Shown: positions 8,787 through 17,357 of the stretch, piece after piece
How the letters are laid out: every line of letters starts with the position of its first letter
Numbering within the stretch: the first letter of the stretch is position 1
Source: Acinetobacter sp. CFCC 10889
GTDB lineage: Bacteria > Pseudomonadota > Gammaproteobacteria > Pseudomonadales > Moraxellaceae
Direction of reading: 5' to 3'
Assembly (NCBI RefSeq): GCF_003268395.1
Contig: NZ_LQXQ01000017.1
Location: forward strand, 18,728 to 82,727
Length of the DNA: 64,000 nt
Notes under the pieces: generated by a model
What the model was told of the DNA's origin: nothing
Database searches by the model: none
Seen by the model: only the letters and a program-made list of their open reading frames with translations
Position numbers and translations under genes: made by a program

Positions 8787-9065
8787 ATGTCGATTGAACA
8801 GTTAAAAGAGTTATTTGGAAATCAAGAAGCGATTTTAGAGTTGGTGCAGCTTGAAGGTGGAGAGTTGGCGCTACGCAATGCAGGTTCAGAACAAGAACCC
8901 TTGGTCACGATTCAGTTTAATGACGAAGTAAAAGCATTATTAGGGGATCAAACGCCTGCGATTGCACAGCATATGATTCAAGCGGCATTGTACGCATTGA
9001 TGGAAAATCAAGTGAATCAACTCAATGCAGAAGTGCTAGATGAGCAACCAAAATATATGAGTTAA
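8787..9065 (+). CDS. Conserved hypothetical small acidic protein
   Basis: Unrecognised. The ATG at 8787 has a strong ribosome binding site (GGAGGG, 8773-8778), giving about 92 residues. The protein is acidic, soluble and probably alpha/beta: an N-terminal helix (SIEQLKELFGNQEAILELV), strands (GELALRNA, LVTIQF) and a C-terminal helix (HMIQAALYALMENQVNQL). No signal peptide or known motif is seen. It ends at a good terminator and is probably monocistronic. Confidence 0.6.
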   Translation: MSIEQLKELFGNQEAILELVQLEGGELALRNAGSEQEPLVTIQFNDEVKALLGDQTPAIAQHMIQAALYALMENQVNQLNAEVLDEQPKYMS

Positions 9066-9080
9066 ATGCTTATTTTCAAT

Positions 9081-9109
9081 AAAAAACGCACTTTGAAGTG
9101 CGTTTTTTT
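9081..9109 (+). terminator. Rho-independent terminator
   Basis: Stem aaacgcactt / aagtgcgttt with A-run before and T-run after, so it can work in both directions between the convergent genes. Confidence 0.85.
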
Positions 9110-9127
9110 ATATTTAAATCTAGAGTT

Positions 9128-9370
9128 TTAATGTGTAGGTAAAGGCTGTGGTGCAAAAAAGTATCCACCGACAAACATGATCGCCAAGCCAATCAATTGT
9201 AGGAAAAATGGATTTTTAGCTACATTCCAATGCATGATGAGAAAAATCAATGACACTGGAGAAAGTAATAAACAACCAATACCCCACCAAATACTTTCTT
9301 TGAATGCAGCAATGAGAAAGCCAATTGAGGCGATCAGCAAAATAAGTAACCCAAAATAAAATAGAAACAT
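9128..9370 (-). CDS. Small predicted inner-membrane protein
   Basis: An 80-residue protein with three hydrophobic segments (FGLLILLIASIGFLIAAF, GIGCLLLSPVSLIFLIMH, LIGLAIMFVGGYFFA) and few charges. A GAGGAC ribosome binding site precedes the ATG. I do not recognise a specific function; small proteins of this type are common in Acinetobacter. It lies downstream of the antiporter gene on the same strand but behind a terminator. Confidence 0.6.
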   Translation of the reverse strand: MFLFYFGLLILLIASIGFLIAAFKESIWWGIGCLLLSPVSLIFLIMHWNVAKNPFFLQLIGLAIMFVGGYFFAPQPLPTH

Positions 9371-9480
9371 GTAGTCCTCTTATTTGTCTTTTATGTATTT
9401 CAATAAATTATGCTTAAATTTTTTAATGAAAAGCACATCTTGTCCAATTGTTAATATTGCTTCTTTTTAAATCGCTCTAT

Positions 9481-9516
9481 AAAGCAAAACAGACTAGCAT
9501 ATTTGCGAGTCTGTTT
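9481..9516 (-). terminator. Terminator of the antiporter gene
   Basis: Nine-base stem aaacagact / agtctgttt with a 12-base loop; on the minus strand it is followed by a T-rich stretch. Confidence 0.65.
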
Positions 9517-9531
9517 GGAATGATCAATGAA

Positions 9532-11250
9532 TCAATGTGTTGGTTCATGATGATGTGCAATTTGGATCTGATTTAAAATATGATTACTCATATTTTTCGC
9601 CATTTCTTCTTTTGCATAATACACTTCACCAATTTGATCTCTACGAATGACTTCAGCTTCTTCCTTACTTTCCGCACAAACCAAGACTTGTATTTGTGGA
9701 TTGAGCAATTTTGCCGTGTCGACAATTTTATGAATATCTAAAATATCCATCGGGGAGAGGACCAATAGTCGAGCATGTTGGATATGTGCTTGAATCAATA
9801 CACTCGGTTCTGTCGCACGACCCGAAACCGCAGCAATGCCTTTTTCACGCAGATTTTCCACAATTTCACGATTTTCCTCAGCGATGACAACCTTAATACC
9901 ATCATCCATTAAAGTTTTGGTCAGTCTACGCCCAACTTCACCATGACCGACGATTACCACTTGATCACGCAAATAATCTTGCGAAACCTCATCAGGCAAC
10001 ATGGCAAGAGGGTCGCCACTACGTTCGAGTAAACGTGCCAAATGTGAACGTTCACGAATCCAGTTTTGTACAGGTTCGATTGCAGAGAATAAAAATGAAT
10101 TCAGTGTGATGGAAAATAAAGCCCCTGCTAAAATTAAGTTTTGTGCTTCAGGTGTGAGTAAACCTAAAGACAAACCAAGTGTCGCTAAAATAAATGAAAA
10201 TTCCCCAATCTGTGCCAAACTTGCACCAACTGTCAACGCTGTATTGAGTGGATAGCGGAAAAATAACACCAGTGCCATCGCTGCAATGGTTTTACCAATC
10301 ATAATGATGGCAATAACAGCGAGAATATGGAGTGGTTGTTCCACAATAATGCGTGGGTCGAACAACATCCCGACAGAAACGAAGAATAAAATCGAGAAAA
10401 TTTCACGTAAAGGAAGCGTTTCCTCTTCAGCACGATGGCTAAAGTCTGACTCTTTTACCACCATGCCCGCAAAGAATGCACCAAGCGCCATAGATACGCC
10501 AAAGATCGCGTATGAGCCATATGCAATAGAAACAGCAGCGGCAACGACTGTGAGTGTGAAAAGCTCTCTAGAGCCTAAACGAGCCACATATTGCATGATC
10601 ATCGGTACAAGTCGCTTACCTACAATCAGCATAAAGGCAATAAAGCCTGAAACTTTGAGTAGGGTAATCCCTAAAGTTAGCCAAATATTTTGATCACTGT
10701 CATGTCCAGCAAGTGCTTGACCACCGAGTAATACTGCGGTTGCAGGCAGTAAAACTAAAACCAAAACCATCACAAGGTCTTCAACCAAGAGCCAACCTAC
10801 AGCAATTTTACCGTTGACGGAATCGAGAAGACCTTTATCGCCTAATGCTTTAAGGAGGACAACCGTACTGGCACAGGACAGGCTTAAACCAAAGACGAGT
10901 GCAGAACCCCAAGACCAGCCCCAAAAGTGTGACACGATCATGCCTAAAATAGTGGCAACAGTAATTTGTAAAATCGCACCGGGTAATGCAATACGCCGTA
11001 CTTGGATCAAATCATTTAAAGAAAAATGCATCCCCACGCCAAACATGAGGAACATCACACCGAGTTCTGCAAGTTGATTAGCGAGGGTAATATCGCCCAC
11101 GATACCTGGTGTATTGGGGCTAATAATAATTCCGGCAATTAAGTAGCCGATCAATGGGGGTAAGCGCAAACGAGCAGCGATATAGCCAAAGATGAGCGCT
11201 ATACCAAAACCAACTGCAAGTAAAATAATCAAATCTACATCATGTGGCAC
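9532..11250 (-). CDS. ybaL: YbaL/KefB-type monovalent cation:proton antiporter
   Basis: A 572-residue CPA2 transporter. Residues 1 to about 390 hold about 12 membrane segments of the Na/H-exchanger fold, starting with the family-typical YIAARLRLPPLIGYLIAGI. The C-terminal third is a TrkA-N (RCK) domain with the Rossmann motif VVIVGHGEVGRRL and nucleotide-binding acidic residues (VVIAEE). It probably exchanges potassium or sodium for protons under control of NAD(H) or another ligand. The domain order and length match E. coli YbaL rather than the glutathione-gated KefB/C (about 600 to 620 residues), though KefB-like annotation is possible. Monocistronic, ended by a terminator. Confidence 0.85.
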   Translation of the reverse strand: MPHDVDLIILLAVGFGIALIFGYIAARLRLPPLIGYLIAGIIISPNTPGIVGDITLANQLAELGVMFLMFGVGMHFSLNDLIQVRRIALPGAILQITVATILGMIVSHFWGWSWGSALVFGLSLSCASTVVLLKALGDKGLLDSVNGKIAVGWLLVEDLVMVLVLVLLPATAVLLGGQALAGHDSDQNIWLTLGITLLKVSGFIAFMLIVGKRLVPMIMQYVARLGSRELFTLTVVAAAVSIAYGSYAIFGVSMALGAFFAGMVVKESDFSHRAEEETLPLREIFSILFFVSVGMLFDPRIIVEQPLHILAVIAIIMIGKTIAAMALVLFFRYPLNTALTVGASLAQIGEFSFILATLGLSLGLLTPEAQNLILAGALFSITLNSFLFSAIEPVQNWIRERSHLARLLERSGDPLAMLPDEVSQDYLRDQVVIVGHGEVGRRLTKTLMDDGIKVVIAEENREIVENLREKGIAAVSGRATEPSVLIQAHIQHARLLVLSPMDILDIHKIVDTAKLLNPQIQVLVCAESKEEAEVIRRDQIGEVYYAKEEMAKNMSNHILNQIQIAHHHEPTH

Positions 11251-11365
11251 TCAATACTCCTTAAACGGTGGAGAAATTTATAAGGCATCGCAATGTACAA
11301 ACAAAGCACAAAGGGTGCCAAAAGCAAAACTGTGAGAATTTTAACAATATGAGTAAAAAAAAGGC

Positions 11366-11397
11366 AAAAAAAACGACCCAAAAGGGTCGTGTTTTTT
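11366..11397 (-). terminator. Terminator of rpmB-rpmG
   Basis: Stem acgaccc / gggtcgt (11373-11379, 11384-11390), loop aaaa, flanked by A and T runs. It can act in both directions but lies just downstream of rpmG on the minus strand. Confidence 0.85.
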
Positions 11398-11409
11398 AGA
11401 AAACTAAAA

Positions 11410-11565
11410 TTATTTAATTTTAGCTTCTTTGAAGATTACGTGTTGACGGATTTTTGGATCAAATTTTTTGATTTCCATTTTTTCCGGCATAGTACGTTTG
11501 TTCTTAGTTGTGGTATAGAAATAACCTGTACCAGCAGTAGAAACTAGGCGAATTTTATCACGCAT
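11410..11565 (-). CDS. rpmG: 50S ribosomal protein L33
   Basis: A 51-residue protein read from ATG at 11565 to TAA at 11410. It begins [19 protein letters not shown] and ends [10 protein letters not shown], both typical of bacterial L33. It is the zinc-free type, as the CxxC pairs are absent. L33 is a component of the large subunit near the E site. It follows rpmB by 12 bases in the conserved rpmB-rpmG operon. Confidence 0.97.
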   Translation of the reverse strand: MRDKIRLVSTAGTGYFYTTTKNKRTMPEKMEIKKFDPKIRQHVIFKEAKIK

Positions 11566-11577
11566 GGTTCAGACTCC

Positions 11578-11814
11578 TTAGATCTTTTGACCTTGAGCAC
11601 GAAGGTCAGCAACAACCTTTTCAATGCCCAATTTGTCGATAATACGCATACCTTTAGTGGTTAAACGAAGACGTACGAAACGTTTTTCGCTTTCTAACCA
11701 GAAACGGTGGTGGTGCAGGTTCGGCTCGAACCGGCGTTTAGTTTTGTTGTTGGCGTGTGAGACGTTGTTACCAACGACTGGACGCTTGCCGGTAACTTGG
11801 CAAACCTTAGACAT
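11578..11814 (-). CDS. rpmB: 50S ribosomal protein L28
   Basis: A 78-residue basic protein starting [20 protein letters not shown], the L28 signature, and rich in Arg, Lys and His. L28 is a small large-subunit protein that contacts 23S rRNA. It has the standard length and precedes rpmG in the usual operon, which ends at the terminator at 11366-11397. The CxxC zinc motif found in some L28 proteins is absent, as in E. coli. Confidence 0.97.
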
Positions 11815-11904
11815 GGTGTAACTCCATTGATTTAGCCAACAGCAAATCTGTATGGCCAGTCAAAATAAAACGGATTGAATTCTTTCAAGGGGCGTTTTAT
11901 ACCA

Positions 11905-11970
11905 AAATTCCGCTTAAAAGACAAGCGGAATTGATGAAAACACTGCATGATCTTTGACGATAGATCATGC
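11905..11970 (-). terminator. Double hairpin downstream of the aldehyde dehydrogenase
   Basis: Two perfect hairpins in tandem: gcatgatct / agatcatgc (11945-11970) and aattccgctt / aagcggaatt (11906-11932). On the minus strand the second is followed by TTTTGG. Together they separate the dehydrogenase from rpmB-rpmG. Confidence 0.6.
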
Positions 11971-11979
11971 CTTGATCAG

Positions 11980-13428
11980 TTAGCGGATAAAAGTTTTCTC
12001 TAAAATTTTATGAACAGCTCCACCAAATGGCGGTAGGATGAATTTTACACTAAAGAGTTTAGGCATAGACATCATTGAACGTTCATGCGATAAACTGAAA
12101 AAACCTTCTGGACCATGATATTTCCCCATCCCTGATGCACCAATGCCCCCAAAAGGTAAGTCATCTTGTGCAACATGGGTCAATAACGCATTTTGACCGA
12201 AGTGCCCTGAATGAGTACGCTGAGCGACATATTGTGCTCGCGCATCGTCAAAGTCGAAATAGTATAATGCAAGTGGGCGTGGACGGCTATTAATAAAGTC
12301 GATGACATCATCGATTTGATCATATTCCATGATCGGTAGTACTGGACCAAAGATTTCATTTTTCATGATATCCATGTCAGTCGTGACACCTGTCACTAAA
12401 GTCGGTGCAATTTTACGTGCTTGACTGAGATCTTCATTTTTAGGATTGATTTCAATGAGTTCAGCACCTTGTGCTTGAGCATCTTCTAAATAGCCTTGTA
12501 CACGTCGATATTGTTTATCATTAATAATCGAGGTGTAGTCTTGGTTATTGGCAATGTTGGGATACATACCTGTCACGATAGCTTTGTATTGTTCTACAAA
12601 TTCAGCAGTTTTGCCTTTTGGTAAGAATAAGTGATCAGGCGCAACACAGGTCTGACCTGAATTCCATAATTTACCAAATGCCAAACGTTGTGCGACATCT
12701 TTCATTTCTGTAGATGGATGAACAATTGCAGGGGATTTACCCCCCAGTTCTAAGATCACAGGCACTAAGTTTTCTGAGGCTGCTGCCATAACCGTTTTGC
12801 CAACATTGGTTGAGCCAGTGAAAATCATTTTGTCAAAAGCCAAATGGCTAAAGGCATCGGAAATTACACCACCGCCTGTAATGACTGCAACGAGTTCACG
12901 TGGAAAAGCTTCTGCAAGGGCGTTTTCTAAGACATAACCAAAGTTCATAGATGAACTTGAAATTTTGATCATGGCATGGTTGCCAGCGGCTAGCGCGCAG
13001 ATCAGTGGACCAACAGAAAGTACCAATGGGTAATTCCACGGCGCAATAATCCCAATCACACCAAGCGGTTGATACTGTACCCATGCTTTAGAGGGTTGAT
13101 GCATGATGCCAACATGGCGTTTAGAAGGTTTCATCCATGCGGTTAAATGCTTACTATAATATTTAATTTGCTCTAAACAGGTCACCAATTCACCAATTTT
13201 AGTTTCTGTGATGGATCGGTTGCCATAATCTTGATTGATTGCTTCTGCAATTTGATCTTGATATTTTAGTAACACTTTTTTAAGACGTGCTAAACGCTCA
13301 ATACGCTCTTTTGCAGTAGGTACTGGATAGCGTTGATAAGCTCGTTGCTGTTGCGCAAGCGTATCATGTAAATGTTGAACTTCAGGGGAATAAGAAGTCA
13401 TTGGATTTGTTTTTGTTTGACTGTTCAT
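11980..13428 (-). CDS. calB: Coniferyl-aldehyde dehydrogenase
   Basis: About 482 residues of the aldehyde dehydrogenase superfamily, class 3-like. The catalytic glutamate is in LELGGKSPAIV and the catalytic cysteine in NSGQTCVAPD; the NAD-site motif FTGSTNVGKTV is present. The closest family I recall is coniferyl-aldehyde dehydrogenase, oxidising coniferaldehyde to ferulate with NAD, but related enzymes act on fatty aldehydes. The ATG at 13428 has AAGGTG just upstream and is preferred to a GTG at 13437. The gene is divergent from a TetR regulator, which probably represses it in response to an aldehyde or related ligand. Confidence 0.85.
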   Translation of the reverse strand: MNSQTKTNPMTSYSPEVQHLHDTLAQQQRAYQRYPVPTAKERIERLARLKKVLLKYQDQIAEAINQDYGNRSITETKIGELVTCLEQIKYYSKHLTAWMKPSKRHVGIMHQPSKAWVQYQPLGVIGIIAPWNYPLVLSVGPLICALAAGNHAMIKISSSSMNFGYVLENALAEAFPRELVAVITGGGVISDAFSHLAFDKMIFTGSTNVGKTVMAAASENLVPVILELGGKSPAIVHPSTEMKDVAQRLAFGKLWNSGQTCVAPDHLFLPKGKTAEFVEQYKAIVTGMYPNIANNQDYTSIINDKQYRRVQGYLEDAQAQGAELIEINPKNEDLSQARKIAPTLVTGVTTDMDIMKNEIFGPVLPIMEYDQIDDVIDFINSRPRPLALYYFDFDDARAQYVAQRTHSGHFGQNALLTHVAQDDLPFGGIGASGMGKYHGPEGFFSLSHERSMMSMPKLFSVKFILPPFGGAVHKILEKTFIR

Positions 13429-13468
13429 CTCGAACACCTTTAGAGAGGAGCTGATTTATGATAATTTT

Positions 13469-13521
13469 TAGAGTAAAAGCTCTAATTAGTCAAGTTACTT
13501 TATATGTTAGTCTAAGCTAAC
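13469..13521. promoter_or_regulatory. Candidate TetR operators in the divergent intergenic region
   Basis: Two inverted repeats lie between the dehydrogenase and the TetR gene: tagag-taaaag-ctcta (13469-13484) and gttag-tctaag-ctaac (13506-13521). Their symmetry and place are those of TetR-type operators. Binding is inferred only. Confidence 0.45.
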
Positions 13522-13540
13522 ACTGAAATATGGTATTAGG

Positions 13541-14233
13541 ATGTCGCACACCAAACCGGTAAAAACCAAAGATCGAATTTTGCAAATTAGCTTGCAACTT
13601 TTTAATGAGCGTGGTGAGCGTTCAATCACCACAAACCATATTGCGGCTGAGCTTGGGATCAGTCCTGGTAATTTGTATTACCATTTTCGTAACAAACAAG
13701 AGATCATCAAGGAGCTGATGGAGTGCTATCAAAAAGAAACGCTTGAGATGCTTGCATTGCCCGATGACCGGATAGTCAATGCAAATGATAAAATCCGTTA
13801 TTTCCAAGTTTTGAGTAGTCAACTTTGGGAATATCGCTTCTTACATCGTGATGTTTATCATTTGATTGAAAATAATGATGACTTTAGAAAAATTTATCCA
13901 CGTTTTGCAGGTAAAGTCATGCAGCAAGGGCAAAAAATTTATCATGCCTTTGTTGATGCTGGGTTGATGCAAATGACAGCATCTGAGATTGAAGCTTTGA
14001 TTATTAATATTTGGATCGTGCTGACCAACTGGACGAATTTTTTATATATGTCTGGACATCTAAGTAATTCCAATCATTTGGATGAAAAATGGATGTGGCA
14101 AGCATTACGTCAAATGGTGTTTTTAGAAGGTCCATATTTGCGTGGAGAGAGCCGTGAAACTTATGAACGCTTGCTTGAAAGTTTTGGGTCTTCCGAATTA
14201 TTTGCCAGTTTATCGACGTTAAAACATGATTGA
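13541..14233 (+). CDS. TetR/AcrR family transcriptional regulator
   Basis: A 230-residue protein. The N-terminal about 60 residues form a TetR helix-turn-helix (KDRILQISLQLFNERGERS then TTNHIAAELGISPGNLYYHF, followed by NKQEII). The long C-terminal part is the ligand-binding and dimer domain. It is transcribed away from the coniferyl-aldehyde dehydrogenase gene across a 112-base gap with two inverted repeats, so local control of that gene and autorepression are likely. The ligand is not known. Confidence 0.88.
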   Translation: MSHTKPVKTKDRILQISLQLFNERGERSITTNHIAAELGISPGNLYYHFRNKQEIIKELMECYQKETLEMLALPDDRIVNANDKIRYFQVLSSQLWEYRFLHRDVYHLIENNDDFRKIYPRFAGKVMQQGQKIYHAFVDAGLMQMTASEIEALIINIWIVLTNWTNFLYMSGHLSNSNHLDEKWMWQALRQMVFLEGPYLRGESRETYERLLESFGSSELFASLSTLKHD

Positions 14234-14318
14234 ATTGCGTTCGATGATTGAAAGCTGTGTAAAAAGCGTTAGAATATTCGGCTGTTTTCAAATTAACGTA
14301 TAAGTGATACCTATTAAC

Positions 14319-15185
14319 ATGAACATGACCACTGCCAACACAGCACGTCTCCTGATTACTTGTGAAGATAAACCGGGGATCGTGCAAGCTGTATCGAGCT
14401 TTTTGTATCATCAAGGCGCAAATATTACTGCGCTTGATCAATATGCAACTGAAGCTCAGGGCGGACGTTACTTCATGCGTGTTGAGTTTGAACTTGAGAA
14501 TCTACAAAGTCGTCGTGAAACTTTGTTACAGACTTTTTCAGCAAATGTTGCAGAACGTTATGAAATGCATTGGCGTTTGGCATTGGTCAGTGATGTTAAA
14601 AAAGTCGGAATCTTGGTGTCGAAAGTTGATCATGCTTTGCTTGAGCTTTTATGGCGTCATGCACGTGGTGGTTTACCGTGTGAAATTACCCAAGTTGTGT
14701 CAAATCATCCCGACTTAAAAGAAGCGGTAGAAAATTTTGGTATTCCATTCCATGTTGTTCCTGTGAATAAAGAGAACAAACGTGAAGCTTATGCTCAAAT
14801 CGATGAATTAATGCAAGGCAATGATTTGTTGGTGCTTGCTCGTTATATGCAGATCTTAGATGAAGAATTTGTGCAAAAATGGGAAATGAAAATTATCAAT
14901 ATTCACCATTCATTCTTACCTGCTTTTGTGGGTGCAAATCCATATAAACAAGCACATGAGAAAGGCGTGAAATTGATAGGTGCAACAGCACACTATGTGA
15001 CTGCTGACCTTGATCAAGGTCCGATCATTGAGCAAGATGTAGAGCGTGTGAGCCATGATTTTACAGTTGAACAATTGCGTGAGCTTGGACAAGATGTAGA
15101 ACGTAATGTCTTAGCTCGTGCAGTAAAATGGCATTTAGAAGATCGCATTATTGTTGATGGTAATAAGACCGTTGTATTTCAATAA
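14319..15185 (+). CDS. purU: Formyltetrahydrofolate deformylase
   Basis: About 288 residues. The N-terminal 80 residues are an ACT domain (RLLITCEDKPGIVQAVSSFL). The rest is the formyltransferase-like hydrolase with INIHHSFLPAFVGANPY, which holds the catalytic Asn/His region, and the Asp in TADLDQGPIIEQD. It hydrolyses 10-formyl-THF to formate and THF, balancing one-carbon pools and supplying formate for PurT. The start was placed at the ATG at 14319; an ATG at 14325 is equally possible. A strong terminator follows. Confidence 0.95.
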   Translation: MNMTTANTARLLITCEDKPGIVQAVSSFLYHQGANITALDQYATEAQGGRYFMRVEFELENLQSRRETLLQTFSANVAERYEMHWRLALVSDVKKVGILVSKVDHALLELLWRHARGGLPCEITQVVSNHPDLKEAVENFGIPFHVVPVNKENKREAYAQIDELMQGNDLLVLARYMQILDEEFVQKWEMKIINIHHSFLPAFVGANPYKQAHEKGVKLIGATAHYVTADLDQGPIIEQDVERVSHDFTVEQLRELGQDVERNVLARAVKWHLEDRIIVDGNKTVVFQ

Positions 15186-15210
15186 GATATAGCTATTTTT
15201 TAAGTGGGAA

Positions 15211-15237
15211 AAGGATGCAAATAGGCATCCTTTTTTT
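15211..15237 (+). terminator. Terminator of purU
   Basis: Stem aaggatgc / gcatcctt-type (15211-15232) followed by seven T residues. Confidence 0.85.
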
Positions 15238-15283
15238 ATTTTTGATTTATAAAACGTTAAAAAGCAACCAAAAAGTAGTTGCA

Positions 15284-15302
15284 AATGAAAACACTTCTCA
15301 TT
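15284..15302. promoter_or_regulatory. Candidate Fur box upstream of tonB
   Basis: The 19-base site aatgaaaacacttctcatt is a near-palindrome; on the other strand it reads AATGAGAAGTGTTTTCATT, close to the Fur consensus. It lies about 100 bases before the tonB start, and nearly the same core (AATGAGAAGTGTT) precedes the FepA-type receptor gene at 47.8 kb. Iron control of tonB-exbBD is expected in this genus; binding is inferred. Confidence 0.55.
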
Positions 15303-15398
15303 TATTATTAGCGCACTTTCATTGTTCTATCCGATGAGTTCAATCTAAACAAGCTATCTTGTGTATAGATTTTCTCAGATTTAGGTATTTAGATTCGT

Positions 15399-16228
15399 AT
15401 GAGTCAATCTTCCACTTCAAATATGCAGGCACCTAACTCGATGAAGCAAAAGGTCATTGTTGCTGTAATTGCCGTTCTTGTAGGGCATATGGGCGCATTA
15501 TGGGCATTGAGTCATCTAAAAACGCCTGAATTAAAACCCATCGAAAAGAAACCGATTCAAGTCAAATTTGTTAAAATCAAAGAAGAGCAGGTTGTTCCAC
15601 CGCCGCCGCCTCCACCTCCAGTAAAACCGAAGGTTGAGCCAAAGCCTGTGGTTGAGAAAAAAGCTCCACCACCGCCTGTTGAAAAACCAAAGCTGATTAC
15701 CCAGAAAAAACCTGTGGTAGAAAAGAAAGCGATCCAACAGGAAGAACCTAAGATTGATCATGAAAAAATTAAACGTGAGCAAGAGCAGCGCCAACAAGAA
15801 CAGCAACGCTTAGAGCAACAGCGTCAAGAACAACAACGCCAAGAGCAACAACGTTGGAACAACAGCGTCAGGAACAGCAACGCCAAGAGCAACAACGTTT
15901 AGAGCAACAGCGTCAAGAGCAACAACGTCGCCAACAAGAAGCACAGCAACCGCGTAAGTTGAGTGCAGGCGAAATTTCTTGGAAAAAAGCACCATCGTTT
16001 GAGTTCGATGATGACTTACTGAAAAATCAAGACAGATCTTTAGTTGTTCGTATTGAAATCAATCCTACAGGTAAAATCACCAACGTCACTGTCCTAAAAT
16101 CAAGTGGCTTACCTAGCCTTGATCGTGAAGTGCGTAGTGCTGTACGTGCTGCAAGAATGAATCCATCCAATGATGGACGTGCAATGATTGCAGATTTACC
16201 TGTAAGTTTGAAAACCTCTGGACAATAA
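15399..16228 (+). pseudogene. tonB: TonB energy transducer, frameshifted within the repeat region
   Basis: Two overlapping frames together encode a normal TonB of about 276 residues. The first (15399 onward) has a membrane anchor (VIVAVIAVLVGHMGALWALS), a Pro/Lys-rich spacer and a long Gln/Glu/Arg region; the second (in frame from 15854 to 16228) continues that region and carries the periplasmic TonB domain with LVVRIEINPTGKITNVTVLKSS. At 15854-15855 the sequence reads cgttggaa; one more T (cgtttggaa) restores RLEQQR and joins the two parts. TonB passes proton-motive energy from ExbB-ExbD to outer-membrane receptors. exbB and exbD follow directly. With three receptors nearby, a genuine loss is unlikely; an assembly indel or a slip in the 15-base repeats is more probable. 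Confidence 0.9.
15776..15945 (+). repeat. 15-base tandem-like repeats coding QEQQR units in tonB
   Basis: Repeated units related to caagagcaacaacgt (Gln-Glu-Gln-Gln-Arg) run through this stretch. They form a helical, highly charged spacer in TonB and are prone to replication slippage and to assembly error. The tonB frameshift lies inside. Confidence 0.8.
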
Positions 16229-16261
16229 ATTTAACCGGCTAACCTTATCAGGAGTTCGAGT

Positions 16262-16882
16262 ATGAACTTTTCAGTTTATTGGCAACATGCGGATGCAGTC
16301 AGTAAAACACTGTATTTCGTGTTATTGGCAATGTCGATTGCCACATGGACAGTATTCATTTTACGTTTAATGGGTACACGTCAGCTTAAACAACAAGCAC
16401 AAGCGCATCTTGCGCAAGCAGTCAATCAGCTGAAAGCAAAACTTGCTCCTTTGGGTTTTGATCAACGTAAAGCCGTTGCAGAACAAGCTTTGTTGCGTCA
16501 AATCTCAGTTGAAAAATCAAATGCTGAAAAAGGTGTTTCAGTTTTAGGTACGATCGCATCAATTGCACCATTTGTAGGTTTGTTTGGTACAGTTTGGGGG
16601 ATTTTCCATGCCCTTGTTGCTGTCGGTAAAAGTGGTCAAGCAGGTTTAGCACAAGTGGCAACACCTGTAGGTGAAGCATTGATCATGACAGGTTTAGGTT
16701 TGGCTGTTGCGATTCCTGCGGTATTGGCATATAACATTTGTGTACGTTTCAACCGTACATTGTCAAATGAATTACAAGATCAAGCACACGGTTTATTGAT
16801 TGATACTATGTTGCAACAAGATTCAACTGCGAAAGTTGAAAACCAAGCAACACAAAAAGGTTTAGTTGGAGGTCAAGCTTAA
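16262..16882 (+). CDS. exbB: ExbB, TonB-system proton channel subunit
   Basis: A 206-residue MotA/TolQ/ExbB family protein. Three membrane segments are visible: TLYFVLLAMSIATWTVFILRL near the N-terminus, and two in the second half (APFVGLFGTVWGIFHALVAV and GEALIMTGLGLAVAIPAVLAY), with a cytoplasmic loop after the first. The conserved GLFGTVWGI motif marks the family. ExbB pentamers with ExbD form the proton-driven motor that energises TonB. It starts 33 bases after tonB and overlaps exbD by one base (TAATG), so the three genes form an operon. Confidence 0.95.
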   Translation: MNFSVYWQHADAVSKTLYFVLLAMSIATWTVFILRLMGTRQLKQQAQAHLAQAVNQLKAKLAPLGFDQRKAVAEQALLRQISVEKSNAEKGVSVLGTIASIAPFVGLFGTVWGIFHALVAVGKSGQAGLAQVATPVGEALIMTGLGLAVAIPAVLAYNICVRFNRTLSNELQDQAHGLLIDTMLQQDSTAKVENQATQKGLVGGQA

Positions 16883-17286
16883 TGGCTTTTCAATTGGGTG
16901 AAGACAACGATGCTGGCATGAATGAGATGAATCTCATTCCACTCATCGACATTATGTTGGTATTGATGATCATCTTTTTGGTGACTGCAACCGTTGCTAA
17001 CCCATCAATACCATTAACCTTACCAAAAACCACTGCGGAAATTATTGAACCGCCGCCAGAAGCGATCACCATCAGCATTAACAAAGAAGGTGAAGTGGCT
17101 TGGAATGATCAAGTGATTGGTTTACCAGAGTTGGAAAAACGTTTCCAAGAAGAAGCTGCAAAACCTGTAAAACCTGCGGTTCAATTGAGAGCAGACCAAG
17201 ATTCACGTTATGATACTGTTGCTCAAGTCATGTCTCGTGCCAGTGAAGCCGGACTGAACGATCTTGCCTTTATGAGTGATAATTAA
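16882..17286 (+). CDS. exbD: ExbD, TonB-system subunit
   Basis: A 134-residue TolR/ExbD protein with a short cytoplasmic N-terminus, one membrane helix (LIPLIDIMLVLMIIFLVTAT) bearing the essential Asp, and a periplasmic C-terminal domain (ITISINKEGEVAWND, then VQLRADQDSRYDTV). The Asp in PLID matches the E. coli ExbD proton-path residue Asp25. It overlaps exbB by one base and ends the tonB-exbB-exbD operon before a strong terminator. Confidence 0.95.
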   Translation: MAFQLGEDNDAGMNEMNLIPLIDIMLVLMIIFLVTATVANPSIPLTLPKTTAEIIEPPPEAITISINKEGEVAWNDQVIGLPELEKRFQEEAAKPVKPAVQLRADQDSRYDTVAQVMSRASEAGLNDLAFMSDN

Positions 17287-17308
17287 GTCTTTAAATAGCG
17301 TAAAATAT

Positions 17309-17341
17309 AAAAAAGCGATCTTTCAAAGGTCGCTTTTTTAT
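17309..17341. terminator. Bidirectional terminator between exbD and msrA
   Basis: Stem aaaagcgatcttt / aaaggtcgctttt with one G-U pair, with A-run and T-run on both sides. It lies between convergent genes. Confidence 0.85.
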
Positions 17342-17357
17342 TGCTGATGAAGATAAA

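Noticed and set aside
15840..15860. Programmed -1 frameshift in tonB
   Set aside because: No X-XXY-YYZ slippery site or downstream stem is seen at the break, and a -1 step is not known for TonB.
15854..16228. A separate small TonB-like gene starting at a TTG
   Set aside because: It is the C-terminal part of tonB; it has no membrane anchor and lies in the same repeat run.
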